Source of the DNA: Phaeosaccion multiseriatum
Taxonomy: Eukaryota; Ochrophyta, other classes
NCBI GenBank assembly: GCA_965112735.1
Contig: OZ218958.1
Location: 2,604,001-2,668,000, forward strand
DNA length: 64,000 nucleotides
Reading direction: 5' to 3'
Positions 11,222 through 23,445 of the stretch are shown here, one piece after another. The notes under the pieces were generated by a model, which had not been told where the DNA came from, ran no database searches, and was given only the letters and a program-made list of their open reading frames with translations. A program made the position numbers and the translations under genes. Numbering within the stretch: position 1 is the stretch's first letter; each line of letters starts with the position of its first letter.

Positions 11222-12004
11222 TTGGTGTGGGGAGCGGGTCAGCGGTGCGGTGCTGACGTTGACCGGGAGGGAGGCTGGTGGCACCTACATGTGGTGGCAC
11301 CTACATGTGGTGCAGGGACCGATCGAGCGAAGCAGTGGAATGGACATTCCCTTCCCCTCTCTCTCTGGAAGGCTCTCGGCCGGGGGGGGGGGTCGGATGA
11401 GACCCTTGGCGAGGGCGTTTTCTCGCTCGTTGTGTTATGTGGCTTTGTGTCGAAGTGTGGCAGGCGGCAGCCCCCTCTGCTGCTGGACGGGAAGCAAGAA
11501 ACGGGTGGTGCCGTGTCCGGTGGTGGCGGTCAGTGTGCTCGCTCAAGCGAAGGATCTCGACTCCACATGATATGGTTTCAATTTTTCACCTAAAATGAGA
11601 ACTGAAAACTGAAAACTGAAAACTGCACCCGAGGTGATCTGACGGTCGGGGCTCTCACTACGCACCTCGCCAGACATCTTACGTACGCCACATGTACGTA
11701 TGTATGCATGTACGTATGTATGTGTGCATGTGTATATGTCAGCTTATCGATCGGTCAAGCCGGGGTGGGTGGGTGGGTGGGTGGATGGGGAGAGAGGAGT
11801 GAGGGAGGGCGGGCGACCATTCTCCGCTGCACTCATACAACACACCCCAAGGAAATAACCAACACGCTCAAAAGTCATTATGTATCTATACTGTAGTGAT
11901 TTAGGAAAGGAGTTGCTAGGGCGGGCGGATGTGCACACCTTCTTCTCTTCCTTTCTCCTTCCTCTCTCTCGTAAGACACACCACTTCACACTGCGACGAA
12001 CCCT
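10242..12004. other. 1.76-kb convergent spacer without a supported gene
   Basis: Lies between the 3' ends of the 490-aa gene (+) and UCH37 (-). It contains a (GA)n tract (about 11128-11220), a tandem GGCACCTACATGTGGT duplication (about 11279-11313), three to four copies of a 7-bp AACTGAA unit (about 11599-11625) and a TGTA/CGTA-rich stretch (about 11690-11740). Open frames are short and low complexity, and none resembles a known family. Confidence 0.55.
11128..11220 (+). repeat. (GA)n purine tract
   Basis: An interrupted GA/CAGA dinucleotide tract in the convergent spacer. Confidence 0.85.
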
Positions 12005-14259
12005 CTACAACGATCCCGCCGCTGCCCCTGCCGCTGCTGCCGTGGCCTTCCTCTTGGCTGCCGCAGTCACCGCCTCCGCCCTGCGCTTCTTGCCCTTCTC
12101 CATCATGCCCTCCAGCAGCCCCTTCTCCGCCAAGATACGCAACAGTCCCATACTGAAAGGCACGTAGTTGTGTCTCCTTCGCACATTCTCCGCCGTTTGA
12201 CGGGCCGACTTGAGCTCCTCCTCTCTGATGGTGTTCTCGCATTCGCTCACGCACAAGCCCTCGTTGGCGCGTTGATGCTCCATCATCTCCTTGTCGTCCG
12301 CCACCGTAAAGTCCCCCAAATCCTCCTTCTCCCCAGACGGCGACGACCCTGCCAGGGCGGCGTCAATGGCCCTGATACGCGCCTGGTGCTGTGCCTTGCT
12401 CTCCTCTGCGGCCTGCGGTGTGGGTGTGTGTGTGGGTGTGGGTGTGGGTGGGTGTGGGTGTGGGTGTGGGTGGGTGTGGGTGGGTGTGGGTGTGGGTGTG
12501 GGTGTGGGTGGGTGTGGGTGGGTGTGGGTGGGTGGAGTGGGCAGCGTTTCGGATACTAAGCAAAGTCCGGAGCGCCGAGGCCGTGTGTGTGTCTGTGTGA
12601 AAGAGTGAGAGTGGAACGCAAATTGAACAAAGCGGAGAGGGAGAGACAGAGAGAGAGAAACAGACAGACAGACAGACAGAGAGAGAGGGGGTACCCGGCC
12701 CGAGAAGACGGCAACATCATTTGGACTATCCACTCGCACGCACCCACGCACCCACCTGCTTCCTATCTTTCACCACCGCGAGAAGGGTGAATCTAATTTC
12801 TGACTGTGAGTACTTGGCGATTCGCTCCTGGATGGCCGGGGCGGCGAGGCTAAGCCAGTCATCTCCCTCCCCGAGTTCGACGGGGCCGGGCTTAAGACCG
12901 TCGAGCTCCCACACCTACAAGGGTAGAGCAGAGGAGAAGATAAGAGAGGAGCAGAGGAGAGGACAAGAGAGCAGGGTAGAGGAGAGGAGAGGAGGAGAGG
13001 ATGGAAGAGAAGAGAAGGGAAGAGAAGAGAAGAGAATAGCAAAGTCGACGCGAAGGATGATGCCATTTGAACGTATTCGAGAGAGAGAGAAGAGAGAGAG
13101 AGAAGGGAGACAAGAGAGAGAGAGGCTCACCTTCTTACTAGGGGTACCGTCCGCAGCGGGAGGCGATGGGACATAGGCGATGAAGTGGAATGCGTCTTTG
13201 TCCTTGCTGTTATCGTCATCGTCCTTGGAGTGGATGAAGGGATCTGGCCTGCTGAAACTGTTGTGTTTGTTTCTGTCCTCCATCATGGGGAGAGAGAAGA
13301 GGGGGGAGGGGGAGGAAAAGAGAGACTGAGTTGAGGATTGGAGGGAATCAGCGAGAGAGAAGAGAGGGATTGCGCAGATTTCCATTAGTGCCACATAACC
13401 CCTTGACCCACCGAATGGTTTCTGAGTTGCTGATGGCAAGTCCTCTGAACTCAGGAGGGAAGTCCCTCGTAAAGTCTCTGAACTCTGTTAGGGTGGTGCC
13501 AATGTCCACCTTGTCGGCCACATTGAGCAGCACAGACAGAATTGCCTGCGTGGCGCATGCATTCGTAATCACCTGGTTGATTGGTTGATTGGTTTGTCAG
13601 CAGATTGGTTGATTGGTTGCTTGATTTATTGATTGATTGGGGGAGGAGGAGGGGTGGAGTGAGCGGGAAGGAGGTGAGGGAGGGAGGATACGGCTACAGA
13701 GGCGAAGGACAGATATGAGAGGGAGAGAGAAAGAACGCATTGCGAGGGAGAGCGCACAAAGAGGGAGATGGAGAGCCAGGAGCAGCCCACAACGAACGCA
13801 AGCAAAGAGGTTCGTCGTTTCCACAAGTTTCGCTTGCACAACTACTACGCCCAGTAATGGAGCGCAAAGTGAAGAGTTCAAACCTCAAAGATAAAGCACA
13901 GACCCTGTGTCGACTGAGAAGCAGCAACATCGGTCTCACGATACCCGTCTGTAATACTCAAATCCGACATTCATCGCCCAAATGAAATACCTTCATCGCT
14001 CCCCCACCTCCCATATTCTCCGCCCCACCTGTTTAGCAAAAAAGAGATCGGGGTGGTCTTCCGCCGCAGCACATTCCCGCTTGTCCTCCTCCCCCGTCCA
14101 CTTGAAGAGGAAGATGAGGCCGTAGATAGGCTTCAGGTGAGCGAAGCTGTTGTCGTCAAGGCTGTACAGCTCTTCCACCTGCACCCCCTTGACGCCAATG
14201 TCGCTGATGAGCTCCGTGAACACGCCAGGGTCGCTTTCAATGGTGCACCACTCCGACAT
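12005..14259 (-). CDS. Ubiquitin C-terminal hydrolase UCH37/UCHL5 (peptidase C12)
   Basis: Proteasome- and INO80-associated deubiquitinase that trims ubiquitin chains. Exons on the minus strand: 14259-14029, 13572-13412, 13272-13131, 12914-12756, 12412-12005, giving 366 aa, against about 330 in animals. The N terminus [15 protein letters not shown] is classic for this family. Catalytic residues are all present: oxyanion Gln77 (FFAKQ), Cys83 (NACATQ), His160 (DAFHFIAYV) and Asp183 (WELDGL). The C-terminal ULD-like part includes [21 protein letters not shown], matching the RRKHNYLPF motif of UCHL5, which separates it from short UCHs. It ends in a Lys/Arg then poly-Ala tail. Intron 2 joins IR to NKHNSFSR. 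An in-frame ATG at 14295 would add 12 residues. The active site is intact. Confidence 0.95.
12414..12540 (+). repeat. (TGTGGG)n minisatellite abutting a UCH37 acceptor
   Basis: About 125 bp of GGTGTG hexamers (read as CACACC/CACCCA on the coding strand) directly upstream of the exon 5 acceptor. It supplies the polypyrimidine-like tract of intron 4. Confidence 0.9.
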
Positions 14260-14531
14260 TGCAACCTCTCCGTTTTCTCTTTCCCCTTCTTCCAAATGAA
14301 GTTACTCCCGAGCTCTAGGTATTTGTGATTGTATCACCAACGGCAGCTGGCCAGATCGGGAGGGCTAAGAAGAAGAGGTGATCGAGGCTTGGCGGTGGCG
14401 GCGACCTTTGACGAGGTGGAGGAGGGGCAAGCAGAAAAAGGTAAACTGGAAGACAGAAGGGCACACGCTGCACACGGGGGCAGAGGGGAGAGCCCCCCCC
14501 CCCCCAGGGCGAGTTCCAGGAGAGCGGCAGA
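14260..14531. promoter_or_regulatory. Divergent promoter region, UCH37 / VPS53
   Basis: A 272-bp gap between two start codons in opposite directions, so the two genes probably share a bidirectional promoter. A GGGCAGAGGGGAGAG purine tract followed by a run of C lies close to the VPS53 start. No TATA box is evident. Confidence 0.5.
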
Positions 14532-15396
14532 ATGACTAGCGGAACAGCAGTCGGAGGGGAACCATCCGCCCGTGGGTCGATAGGTACGGCAGCGGGGGCG
14601 GCAGGAGAAGAGGAGCAGGTCTCCTCCTCCTCAGCAGACCCCTTGGACAGCCCCAACTTTGACCCGATCGACTACCTCAATCACCACTTCCCCACGGAGA
14701 GGTCTCTAGACCGACTGGACCCCTTTGTGGTGAAGATCACGGCCCAGATTAGCGAGCTTGATGAAGACATTAGCGCCGCGGTGCAGGAGCAAAGCGAGGC
14801 AGGAGAGCAGGCAGTGGAAGACGTGAATGAGACGAAGGTGGCCATCCGAGGTCTGTTCGACAAAATCAAAGACATCAAGGTGAGAGCTCCTCCGCTTACA
14901 TGGTGGCGTGGTGGTGGCACCATGTAACATAGTACCCATCTCTCAACCGACCAACCAACCAATCAACCCACCCACCTTCCCTCCCCGTCTCCTTCCACCC
15001 CCTGTGCAACAACCCCCCCCCCCCTCTTTTTTTTCTTCCCAATAGGCGAATGCCGAGCAGAGCGAGGTGATGGTGCAGGAGATTTGCCGAGACATTAAGC
15101 AGCTGGACTATGCCAAGCGGCACCTGCAGACCACCATCACGGCCCTGAAGCGCCTGCACATGCTGGTGACGGCCGTGGATCAACTGCAGGGGGTGGCGGC
15201 GGCGAAGCAGTATCGAGAGGCCGCTAACCTCCTGGACGCCGTGCAGCAGCTACTCACGCACTTTGAGAGCTACGCTAAGGTGCCGCGCATCGCGGAGATT
15301 AGCGCCACAGTGGACGGCATCAAGAAGACGTGAGTCAGTCGGGACGGGCGGGGGCAGGTGCTGTATGCGTTGTGTTCCTTGGCCCTTTGCCCTTTA

Positions 15397-15435
<39 letters not shown>

Positions 15436-18400
15436 TTTTCGTCTCTCGTCAAGTGTCTTGTTTAATGAGAGTGCCCAACAGTAGTGCTGCCGGCCGGTTG
15501 GTTGTCAGTACACTTCGATTGATTGATTAGAACTGACTGCACATGTATGCGTGTTTTTGTCTCGTCGACGTTACGTTTTTCTGCCTTCGTTATCGTTTCG
15601 TTTCGTTTCAGCCTGACAGAGCAAATCTTCGAGGCATTCAACACGGTGGGAGAGATTGCAAGCTCCACAGCGGACCCTGAGAACTTTCAGGTGAGCTGAG
15701 CATAGTGGATGCCTTCATGCTTTGAGGCCTTGGTGCCTTTACATTCGTTGGCCTCAACGCGCCTTCCTACTCCCTCCCAAGGTCATTTGTCGAATCGTCC
15801 GCCGCCACGCCTTTTTGGTGTTTGCTTGTATGGGTCGCAGAATAAATGAGACCCACAAAGATGATCCACCACATGTCCCCCCTCTCTCCTCCTCTCCTCT
15901 CCCCCTCTCCCTTCCCTTCTCAACGACAACGACAACAACGAGAAGGTGCACGAGGAGGAGAGGCCGGGGCAGTTCCGCTCCCTTACGGAGGCGTGCCTAG
16001 TGGTGGACGCGCTTGGGCATCGAGCCCGTGAGACCCAAATCGCCATGCTGTGCAAGAAGCAAATGGCCTCGTACGACAGACTCTTCCCCTCCGATAGTCC
16101 CGAGGCCTCATCCATCGAGGCCATCGACAGGCGCTTCGCGTGGTTCCGGCGCCTCTTGCGCACCGTTGATACCCGCTTCCAGGACGTCTTCCCCAAGCAC
16201 TGGCGTGTGGACCACCGGCTTTGCATGATCTTCCTCGAGAAGACGAGGGCAGGGCTGCTGGAGAATCTCGGGTCGGGCAAGAGGGAGACGGAGGACGTTA
16301 CGGTCCTGCTCAAGGCGTTACAGAAGTGCCTCTCCTTTGAGAAGGAGGCCTCCATGCGGTTCGAGGACGGGGGCAGCTCGCCCTCCTCCGGCTCCGGCGG
16401 CGGCTCCGGTGGTGGTGGCGGTGGTGATGGTGGCAGGGGCGACGGGGGCAGAGGAAGTTCCCCTTCGGACATTGACATTGACGCGCAGGGGAACATCATT
16501 GACCCGAATAGCGCTGCGGGTATCAAGCTGCGATACTCGAGGAGGGTGGAGGGGCAGACGGGCATCCCGACGCCAAAGAGCCAGTTCGCCGCACTGAGCA
16601 AGGACGGGCAGGGGGTGAAGGAGGAGGGGGAGGACAAGACGCTCTCCTTCTTGCCCATTTGCGGCATTCTGTCTGGGCTGTTTGACCCCTTCATGGGTCC
16701 GTACATTGCGCTAGAGAGGAAGAACTTGGACGAGCAGATGCGCTCGAGTGATGGAGACGATGACAACATTGACCGGGCGGGCGACATGCCGGTGTTCAGC
16801 AGCAGCGTCAATGTGTTTGCCTACATCAAGAGCTCGACCCAGCGGTGCACCAAGCTCACAGTGGGGCAGACCTTCTTCAACTTGCACAAGGAGTTCAAGG
16901 CTTGCTTGAGGGGTTACACCACACACCTGCTGGGCAAGCTGCCCCCCCCGCAGGCAGGGGGCGGTGGGCAGCTGTACCGGATACCCGAGGGAGGCGAGGT
17001 GGCTGTGTGCTACGTGGTCAACACGGCCGAGTACTGCGCTGAGATTCTTCCTCAGGTGAGCAAGCGTTGTGTGTTGAGTTGCGTTGTGTTGCTTTGCTTT
17101 GCTTTCGCCTTTGCCGAGTGTGTGTGAGGGATGCTAACACTTGAAAGCTGTGGGTCGGTCGGTATAGGGCTGCTGCTTCTCCATCTATCTAAGCTATACC
17201 ATCCTTACTTTACCCACCCCTCGCTCTTACGTACGCCCTCACGTAATACGCCCTCCTTAGCTGGAGGACACGATCAAGAGCAAGATCGATGTGCAGTACC
17301 GAGAGAGCATCGACCTCTGCCCCGAGCAAGACGCCTTCTATGACGTCATCGCACAGGCCATTCGAGTGCTGGTGGGCGGACTCGAGACCAGGTGGGTGGG
17401 TGGGATGGGGTGTGGTGGTGGGTGGGTGTGGGTGTGGGTGTGGGTGTGAGTGTGGGTGTGGGTGTGAGTGTGGGTGTGGGTGTAGGTGTGTGGGTGCGTG
17501 GGGGTGGGGGTGGGCGTGAGAGTGGGGAGTGAGCAGGGGGTTTGCTTGCCTTGCCTTGCTTGGCTTGTTTGCTTCAGGTCATTCCTCCGACCTCTTGGTC
17601 CTTATATTTCCCTCCCTCCCTCCCTCCCTCCCTCTCCTCGTGCACAGGCTGGACCCCGCTTTCCGAGCCATGACCGCCATCAACTGGGGCACGTGCGAGA
17701 TGGTCGGGGAGGAGAGCGATTACGTAAGGGTGATCAACGACTGCATTCAACTCTACAGCCCCACCTGCAGGGGCCTCCTCAGCACGCTCTACTTTCGCAA
17801 CTTTTGCGACAAGTTCGCCGCCTCCTTCCTCCCCTCATACCTCAATCTCATCCTCCGGCAGAGGCGCATTAACGAAATGGGCACGCAGCAGCTCCTCTTG
17901 GACGTGTACAATCTCAAGACGCTCATGCTCAAGCTCCCGTCCTTGGGCCTCGACGCAGAGGAGGCCACCCCAAGTCCGGCAACGTACACCAAGTACGTGA
18001 CCCGCCAGATGAGCAAGATTGAGATGGTGCTTAAGCTGGTGGGTACGCCCGACGGGGTACTTGTGGAGCGGTTCCGCATCATGTGGCCGGACGGAGAGGC
18101 CTCGGACCTACAGGCCATCATGACCCTCAAGGGGATTCGCAAGGTGGAGCAGCAAGCCGTCCTCACGTCTATGGGTCTCACCGCCTCCGTTGGAGCTGGG
18201 GCGGGCGCCGGGGCGGAGGAGGGAGGAGGAGGAGGGGGAGGAGGAGGAGGAGGAGGAGGAGGAGGAGGAGGAGGGGTAGGAGGGGCGCTCGGTGGTATGG
18301 GTATTGGGGGACTCGGCGGTGGGAGTATGGGAGGGGGAGGGGGAGGGCTCGGAGTTGGGGGCGGCAACATGCCCAACGTCAACATGCCCAAATTCGCGGA

Positions 18401-18479
18401 CGTGCAGGGCGGCGTGAGCAAGATGGAGACGCAGATGCGCAGCTGGGCAGGCACCAACCTGCAGCGCTGGGCACGCTGA
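14532..18479 (+). CDS. Vacuolar protein sorting-associated protein 53 (GARP/EARP subunit)
   Basis: Tethers endosome-derived vesicles at the trans-Golgi as part of GARP (with VPS51, 52 and 54). Exons 14532-14879, 15046-15329, 15612-15690, 15946-17055, 17261-17391 and 17648-18479 give 927 aa, near the usual 700-850 but longer because of low-complexity inserts. Diagnostic Vps53 N-terminal sequence: FDPIDYLNHHFPTERSLDRLD, then LFDKIKDIK, EICRDIKQLDYAKRHLQTTI, LKRLHMLV and QYREAANLL, forming the coiled-coil region. The middle part carries acidic/Gly inserts (SSGSGGGSGGGGGG, about residues 380-410). The C-terminal half (WGTCEMVGEESDYV, FCDKFAASFLP) matches the Vps53 C-terminal helical domain. A pure Gly run near residues 835-860 is encoded by a (GGA)n tract. 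Confidence 0.94.
15398..15435 (+). repeat. (CTGT)n microsatellite in VPS53 intron 2
   Basis: Nine or more CTGT units in the intron between exons 2 and 3 (15330-15611). Confidence 0.9.
17392..17518 (+). repeat. (GGGTGT)n repeat starting at a VPS53 donor
   Basis: Intron 5 starts GTGGGTGGGTGGG and continues into GGGTGT hexamers with GAGTGT variants for about 125 bp. Confidence 0.9.
18219..18276 (+). repeat. (GGA)n coding repeat giving poly-Gly in VPS53
   Basis: About 55 bp of GGA/GGG triplets in the last exon, translated as an unbroken Gly run. The tract is a likely site of length variation. Confidence 0.85.
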
Positions 18480-19176
18480 GGTGTAAGTCAGTGATACAGC
18501 ACTTACGGCAGCCTCAGTGCGAGTAAGGAGAAGGGAGAAGGAGAAAAAGGTTTTTGAATCCCCACCACAACACAAAGTGCTTTCCCCCCAATACCCTGCG
18601 CACGGTAGTACCCCCCCTGAACCTCCACTTCAATTTGCTCTCTCTCGTACTGAAGTACTATGTTGTACCCTTCGAGGTGAAAGAGGTTGACATTTACGTA
18701 CCGCGTGGGAGGGGCACTAAAGGTGGAATCAGGGTAAGCAGGAGAGTGTGAACTCGCAGTCTTGTCGTCTTGAGGTTCTGTCTGGTCACATGCATGGTCA
18801 CATCAGTAGGTGGGTCCGAATCAGAGACACGGGTGTTGTTAGCTCCCGCATAACCGCCCTTTGCTTCACAGTTATCGTTTGGGGCAATCGTCATTATCTT
18901 GTTTAGGCACTTGGCCTAGGTAAGAATTTACCTACTGATGTAAGATAGGACTATGTGCCACGGTAGGGTTTGAATAGTAAGATATGGAGTGTAGATGTCG
19001 CCGTGGGTGCACGAAGCAACAGCACACAACGGCCCTTTCCGCGCAGAGGACAGCCAGTGGTCAAGAAGCGAAAAAGTTTCAGTGCTATATTCCTTTCACG
19101 TACTCGTACGTGTTTTCAACGAGCGGTCATAATACGCTGGCAGGAGTCGGGAGCTTGAGCACAGGAAGCAGGAAGG
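18480..19176. other. Spacer VPS53 / TypA with a small inverted repeat
   Basis: About 700 bp holding the VPS53 3' UTR and the TypA promoter. At 18917-18934 lies a perfect 7-bp inverted repeat, TAGGTAA-GAAT-TTACCTA. No gene-like open frame is seen. Confidence 0.5.
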
Positions 19177-22100
19177 ATGGGCAAGTTCAGCACTGCGGCC
19201 GCCATGGCCGTCGTGGCTGTGATGGGGAGTGGTAGAGTAGCTGCTTTTGTGCCGAGTGCGTCGCTGACGGCCGGGGCTCGATGTGCCGGGCACTCGTGCA
19301 GAACAGCTCTGCGGCAGGCAGCAACCTCGAGGTGGGTGGATGGGCGTAGCATAGGGAGCGGGTGGGAGAGGGATCAACGGTGGGTGTCTGGACAAGGGTC
19401 TGGAGAAGATGGGAAATGGAAGGGGAAAACATGACATTGGAGCGAAGTGTGGTTTTCACCACCGCTTGTTCCCGTCACCTTTCGTCTCACTGGTAGCGGC
19501 GACGTCAAGAGAAAACCTCAAACCTGAACTTCCCACAAGTACTTAACTCTCTGCAACTTGGCACCCCACGCTCCACACAGGCTGTCCATGTCTTCGCCTG
19601 CAGCGGTAGAGACAGACACGGCAGTGGCCACGGATGAGCCCCTGGAGAGGGAGGACCTTCGAAACCTGGCCATCATTGCTCACGTCGACCACGGCAAGAC
19701 GACACTAGTGGACTGCATGCTTCAGCAGAGCAGTGTGTTTAGGGAGGGGGCCAAGGTGGAGGAGAGAGTGATGGACTCCAACGACCAGGAAAAGGAGAGA
19801 GGCATCACCATTCTGGCCAAGAACTGCGCCATTAACTACGAGGGCATCAAGTTCAACCTCGTGGACACCCCGGGCCATTCAGACTTCGGCGGGGAGGTGG
19901 AGCGAATCCTCAATATGGTGGATGGAGGTGAGTGTTGGCTTCGAGCAGGCACTTGTCTTGGGGTCCAAAGGACACGTACGAAAATCAAGGACACGTACGA
20001 AAATCATTTCCCATCTCCTCGGCGAGATGAATGGCTCGAATGTTTCGTCATCTCACTCAATACTGTCCTCTGCTCATTGGAACGCTCATCTCCTCCTTCC
20101 TCCCTCCTCACACTCCTCCCCTTGTGTGATGTGTACAGTGCTCCTGGTGGTCGACTCTGTGGAGGGCCCCAAGCCCCAGACGCGCTTCGTGCTCAAGAAG
20201 GCTCTGGCCATGGGCCTGCAGGCTGTGGTGGTGGTGAACAAGGTGGACCGACCCAGTGCTCGCTGTGAGTACGTTGTGGACTCCACCTTCGACCTCTTCT
20301 GCGAACTCAACGCCAACGACGAGCAGAGCGACTTCCAGGTGAGAGAAGGGGCGAGGAAGGAGCGAGCCCGCACTCGCATGGGTTGGTGGCTCTGAGGAGA
20401 GTCGTGTGGAGCAAGTGTAGGGAAGAGGAAGAATGTGAGGGTACCACTGGCGTGGCTAAACAACATGAACTCCTCCTTCTTTTCACTCACGTCAATTCGC
20501 GCCATCTCATCTTGCGCTTGCTTTGCTTTGCTACACACACACCAGGTTGTGTACACATCAGCCATCCAGGGTATCGCCGGAGACGACTACGAGGACATGG
20601 CAGACGACATGGAGCCTCTCTTCAAGGCCATTCTCAAGATGCCCAAGCCCAAGGTCAGGCCCGACGCTTCCCTGCAGATGCTCACCGCCAACATCGACTA
20701 CGACGACTTCAAGGGCAAGCTGGGCATTGGCCGAGTGCACTCCGGCACCATCAAGAAGGGGCAGAACATTGGCATGACCCGCCCCGGGGAGGAGGTGCGA
20801 AGCGGAAAGATTTCCGAAATGTTCATCTTTGACAACCTCGGACGCAAGTCTGTGGACCAAGCCGAGGCCGGAGAGATTGTCATGATTGCAGGTCTGCCCG
20901 GCGTGGGCATTGGAGACACCATTGTCGACCCCGAGGACCCCCAGCCCATGGTCCCCATTGCCGTGGAGGAGCCCACTGTCCGAATGACCTTTGGCGTGAA
21001 CAAGAGCCCCCTCGCGGGTCGGGAGGGCAAGCTCCTCACCTCGCGAATGATCCGCGACCGTCTCTACAAGGAGCTCGATAGGAACGTGGCGCTCCGTGTG
21101 ACGCCCACCGACTCGGCGGATGTGTTCGAGGTGTCAGGACGAGGCCAGCTGCACTTGACCGTGCTCATCGAGACGATGCGCAGGGAGGGCTTCGAGCTGC
21201 TCATTGGCCCCCCTACCGTCATCACAAAGAAGGTACGATACGTTCATGGATAAGGTGGAGGCATATAGAACAAGGACAGCCAGCTGGGGCTGTTCCGATG
21301 CGATGGATAGAAACAGGAGGCCAAGACTGTTCTTTTTTGTCTGCCCTGCTCTCGCCTGGCTGGCCTGCTCGTGACGCCATGTGGTGATGCATTGTCTTTC
21401 CCTCCTCCTTGCTCACTCTCTCCTTCTGCTCTGTTGCCCCTCCTGATGTTGTCTTGTCTTTGCAGGTGGACGGTGTGCTCATGGAGCCCTTTGAGAAGGT
21501 AGAGGTGCAGGTACCGGACGAGTACGTGGGCTCCGTAGTCGACATTCTCTCCAAGAGGAAGGGCGAGATGATTAACATGCTCCCCTCCTCTGAGGGCCAA
21601 GGAATGACCACCATTGAGTACCTCGTACCCACAAGGGGCATGATCGGCATCCGAACCACCATGCTCACCGCCACACGAGGACAGGCCGTGCTGGACACTC
21701 TCTTTGAGGGGTACAAGAAGTACGCCGGGGAGATTGAGTCGCGAGACAAGGGCTCCCTACTGGCCTACGAGACCGGCTCGGTCACCACCAACGGTATTAT
21801 CGGGGCGCAGGTGCGAGGCTCTCTGTTTTGCTCCGTCAAGGACGATGTGTTTGCCGACATGATTATCGGCATCCACCAGCGACCAGGAGACCTCAAGGTG
21901 GGTGGTGTGGAGTTTTTAAGTGTGTGTACGGGAGAAGCCAAAGGTTTTGGTGATGTTTCACCTTCTTCCTTACTTCCCATCTTTCTTCTTGCTTGATGTG
22001 TCTCTTGTCGTTGAAATCTGCCTGCTCTTGGCTGCTCAGCCCCCCTCTCCCTCACACTCACCACCCCGCTTTGTGCTCCCCCCTCTTTCCCACACACCCC

Positions 22101-22337
22101 ATCCTCTCTCTCTCTCCAAACAACCAACAGGTCAACGTGTGCAAAACCAAGGCCCTGAACAATATCCGATCAGCGAACAAGAGCATTTCGGAGGGCGTCG
22201 TGCCCCCCCTGGAGATGAACCTTGACATGGCTGTGGAGTACATTGGCGCTGACGAGCAGGTGGAGGTGACCCCCACTCTCGTGCGCATGTGCAAGAACGC
22301 CGACATGAACAAGAAGGCCCCCCAACGAGGAAAGTAG
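19177..22337 (+). CDS. Plastid-targeted BipA/TypA translational GTPase
   Basis: Ribosome-associated GTPase of the elongation-factor family, linked in bacteria and plastids to ribosome assembly and stress. Exons 19177-19331, 19581-19927, 20139-20338, 20546-21232, 21466-21897 and 22131-22337 give 675 aa; bacterial TypA is about 610. Residues 1-22 form a hydrophobic signal peptide ending GRVAAFVP, close to the heterokont ASAFAP cleavage motif. A Ser/Ala/Arg-rich transit region follows, suggesting import into a secondary plastid. GTPase motifs: [12 protein letters not shown] (G1), RGITI (G2), [15 protein letters not shown] (G3), NKVDRP (G4). The TypA-specific C-terminal half is present: [51 protein letters not shown], and [14 protein letters not shown]. 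It is not LepA or EF-G because these last motifs are TypA-specific. Confidence 0.96.
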
Positions 22338-22960
22338 AGAGGGGCTGCACTCACTCTACTCACGGCACACCCTCGGGTCACTCACCGCTGACTCGCTTCC
22401 CTCCACTCCCATCTGGGAGGGATATGGGTGTGTTGTATGAGATAAGATTAGGTGACCATCGTAAAGTTAGTTGGTGTGGTGCTTGGCGACGACGATTGGT
22501 TGCCGCAGCACAAGACAGTACAGAAGGACGGGGAGAGCGACACACGCTGTGGACCGCCACCGGCGTTTCCTTCACTGCCCCTCTTACTGGCTTGTGCTGT
22601 ACATGGGCTGATGTAAGTCTACACGCCTTTTGGGATATGGTGTGTTGGAGGCACTCAACTCCCCGCCGCCGTATCCCCCCATTTTGACGCGTAGTGCTTT
22701 AGATAGTTATAGATACCAAAGGATGGCACTCAGCGAACACCCTTGTGTTCGGCGCTTTGTGTCCAGAGGTCCGAGGGATGCTTTCCCTCTTGTAAAAATA
22801 AGCGCGTATGGTATGATCGTTGATAAGTCGATTTGTTTTCCATCCTAACGATATATTATTATCGTTTCTGATGCCAGAAAATAACGTAATTAGGTCTTTT
22901 CCTACTGACCTCTTCTCTTTGCTTGGAGCCCCACCTGTCCTGATGCCGTGCTGAGCCGAA

Positions 22961-23008
<48 letters not shown>

Positions 23009-23445
23009 TGCACGCACGCACGCACGCACGCACGCACGTTGCATTGTTCCCTATCCACGGCGATTGAGCAGGGACGGGACGCTCTTGTTGCTTGCAACAG
23101 TCTGCTTGGATTGGATTGCGGGGGGGCAGAGGAGAGGATCCGCAGCACAGGAAGTCCTTACCTCCCCCCCGTCTTTGTCGTACATTTTTACATCTACACG
23201 TATTCTTATTATTATTACACCACCATACACACCCCAAAACGACACCCCCCTCTCTCTCTCTGGTAACTTCCCACACTATTCTCTATATACAAACAATTCC
23301 TCTATGAACAGCAGCACACACAATATAAAACACCGTACCGGAAGTAGAGATGGAAACAAATTTCCCTCCCCACAGCCCCCTGACCACCCACCGGGAGCAT
23401 GCCAAGATATAAAATGCTGTATGGTGTGGTGTGGGGTGCCTCTCC
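22338..23445. other. Convergent spacer TypA / RNase T2
   Basis: About 1.1 kb containing both 3' UTRs and the (GCAC)n array at 22961-23038. No convincing gene was found. Confidence 0.55.
22961..23038 (+). repeat. (CGCA)n tetranucleotide array
   Basis: About 19 copies of CGCA with one CGCATG interruption, in the convergent spacer. Strand-symmetric reading gives GTGC, the same unit used at several splice donors here. Confidence 0.95.

Noticed and set aside
19177-22337. Identification as LepA or EF-G
   Set aside because: The [14 protein letters not shown] and [14 protein letters not shown] segments are specific to TypA/BipA.
22961-23038. CRISPR-like or satellite array
   Set aside because: Units are 4 bp with no spacers; simple tetranucleotide repeat in a eukaryotic spacer.
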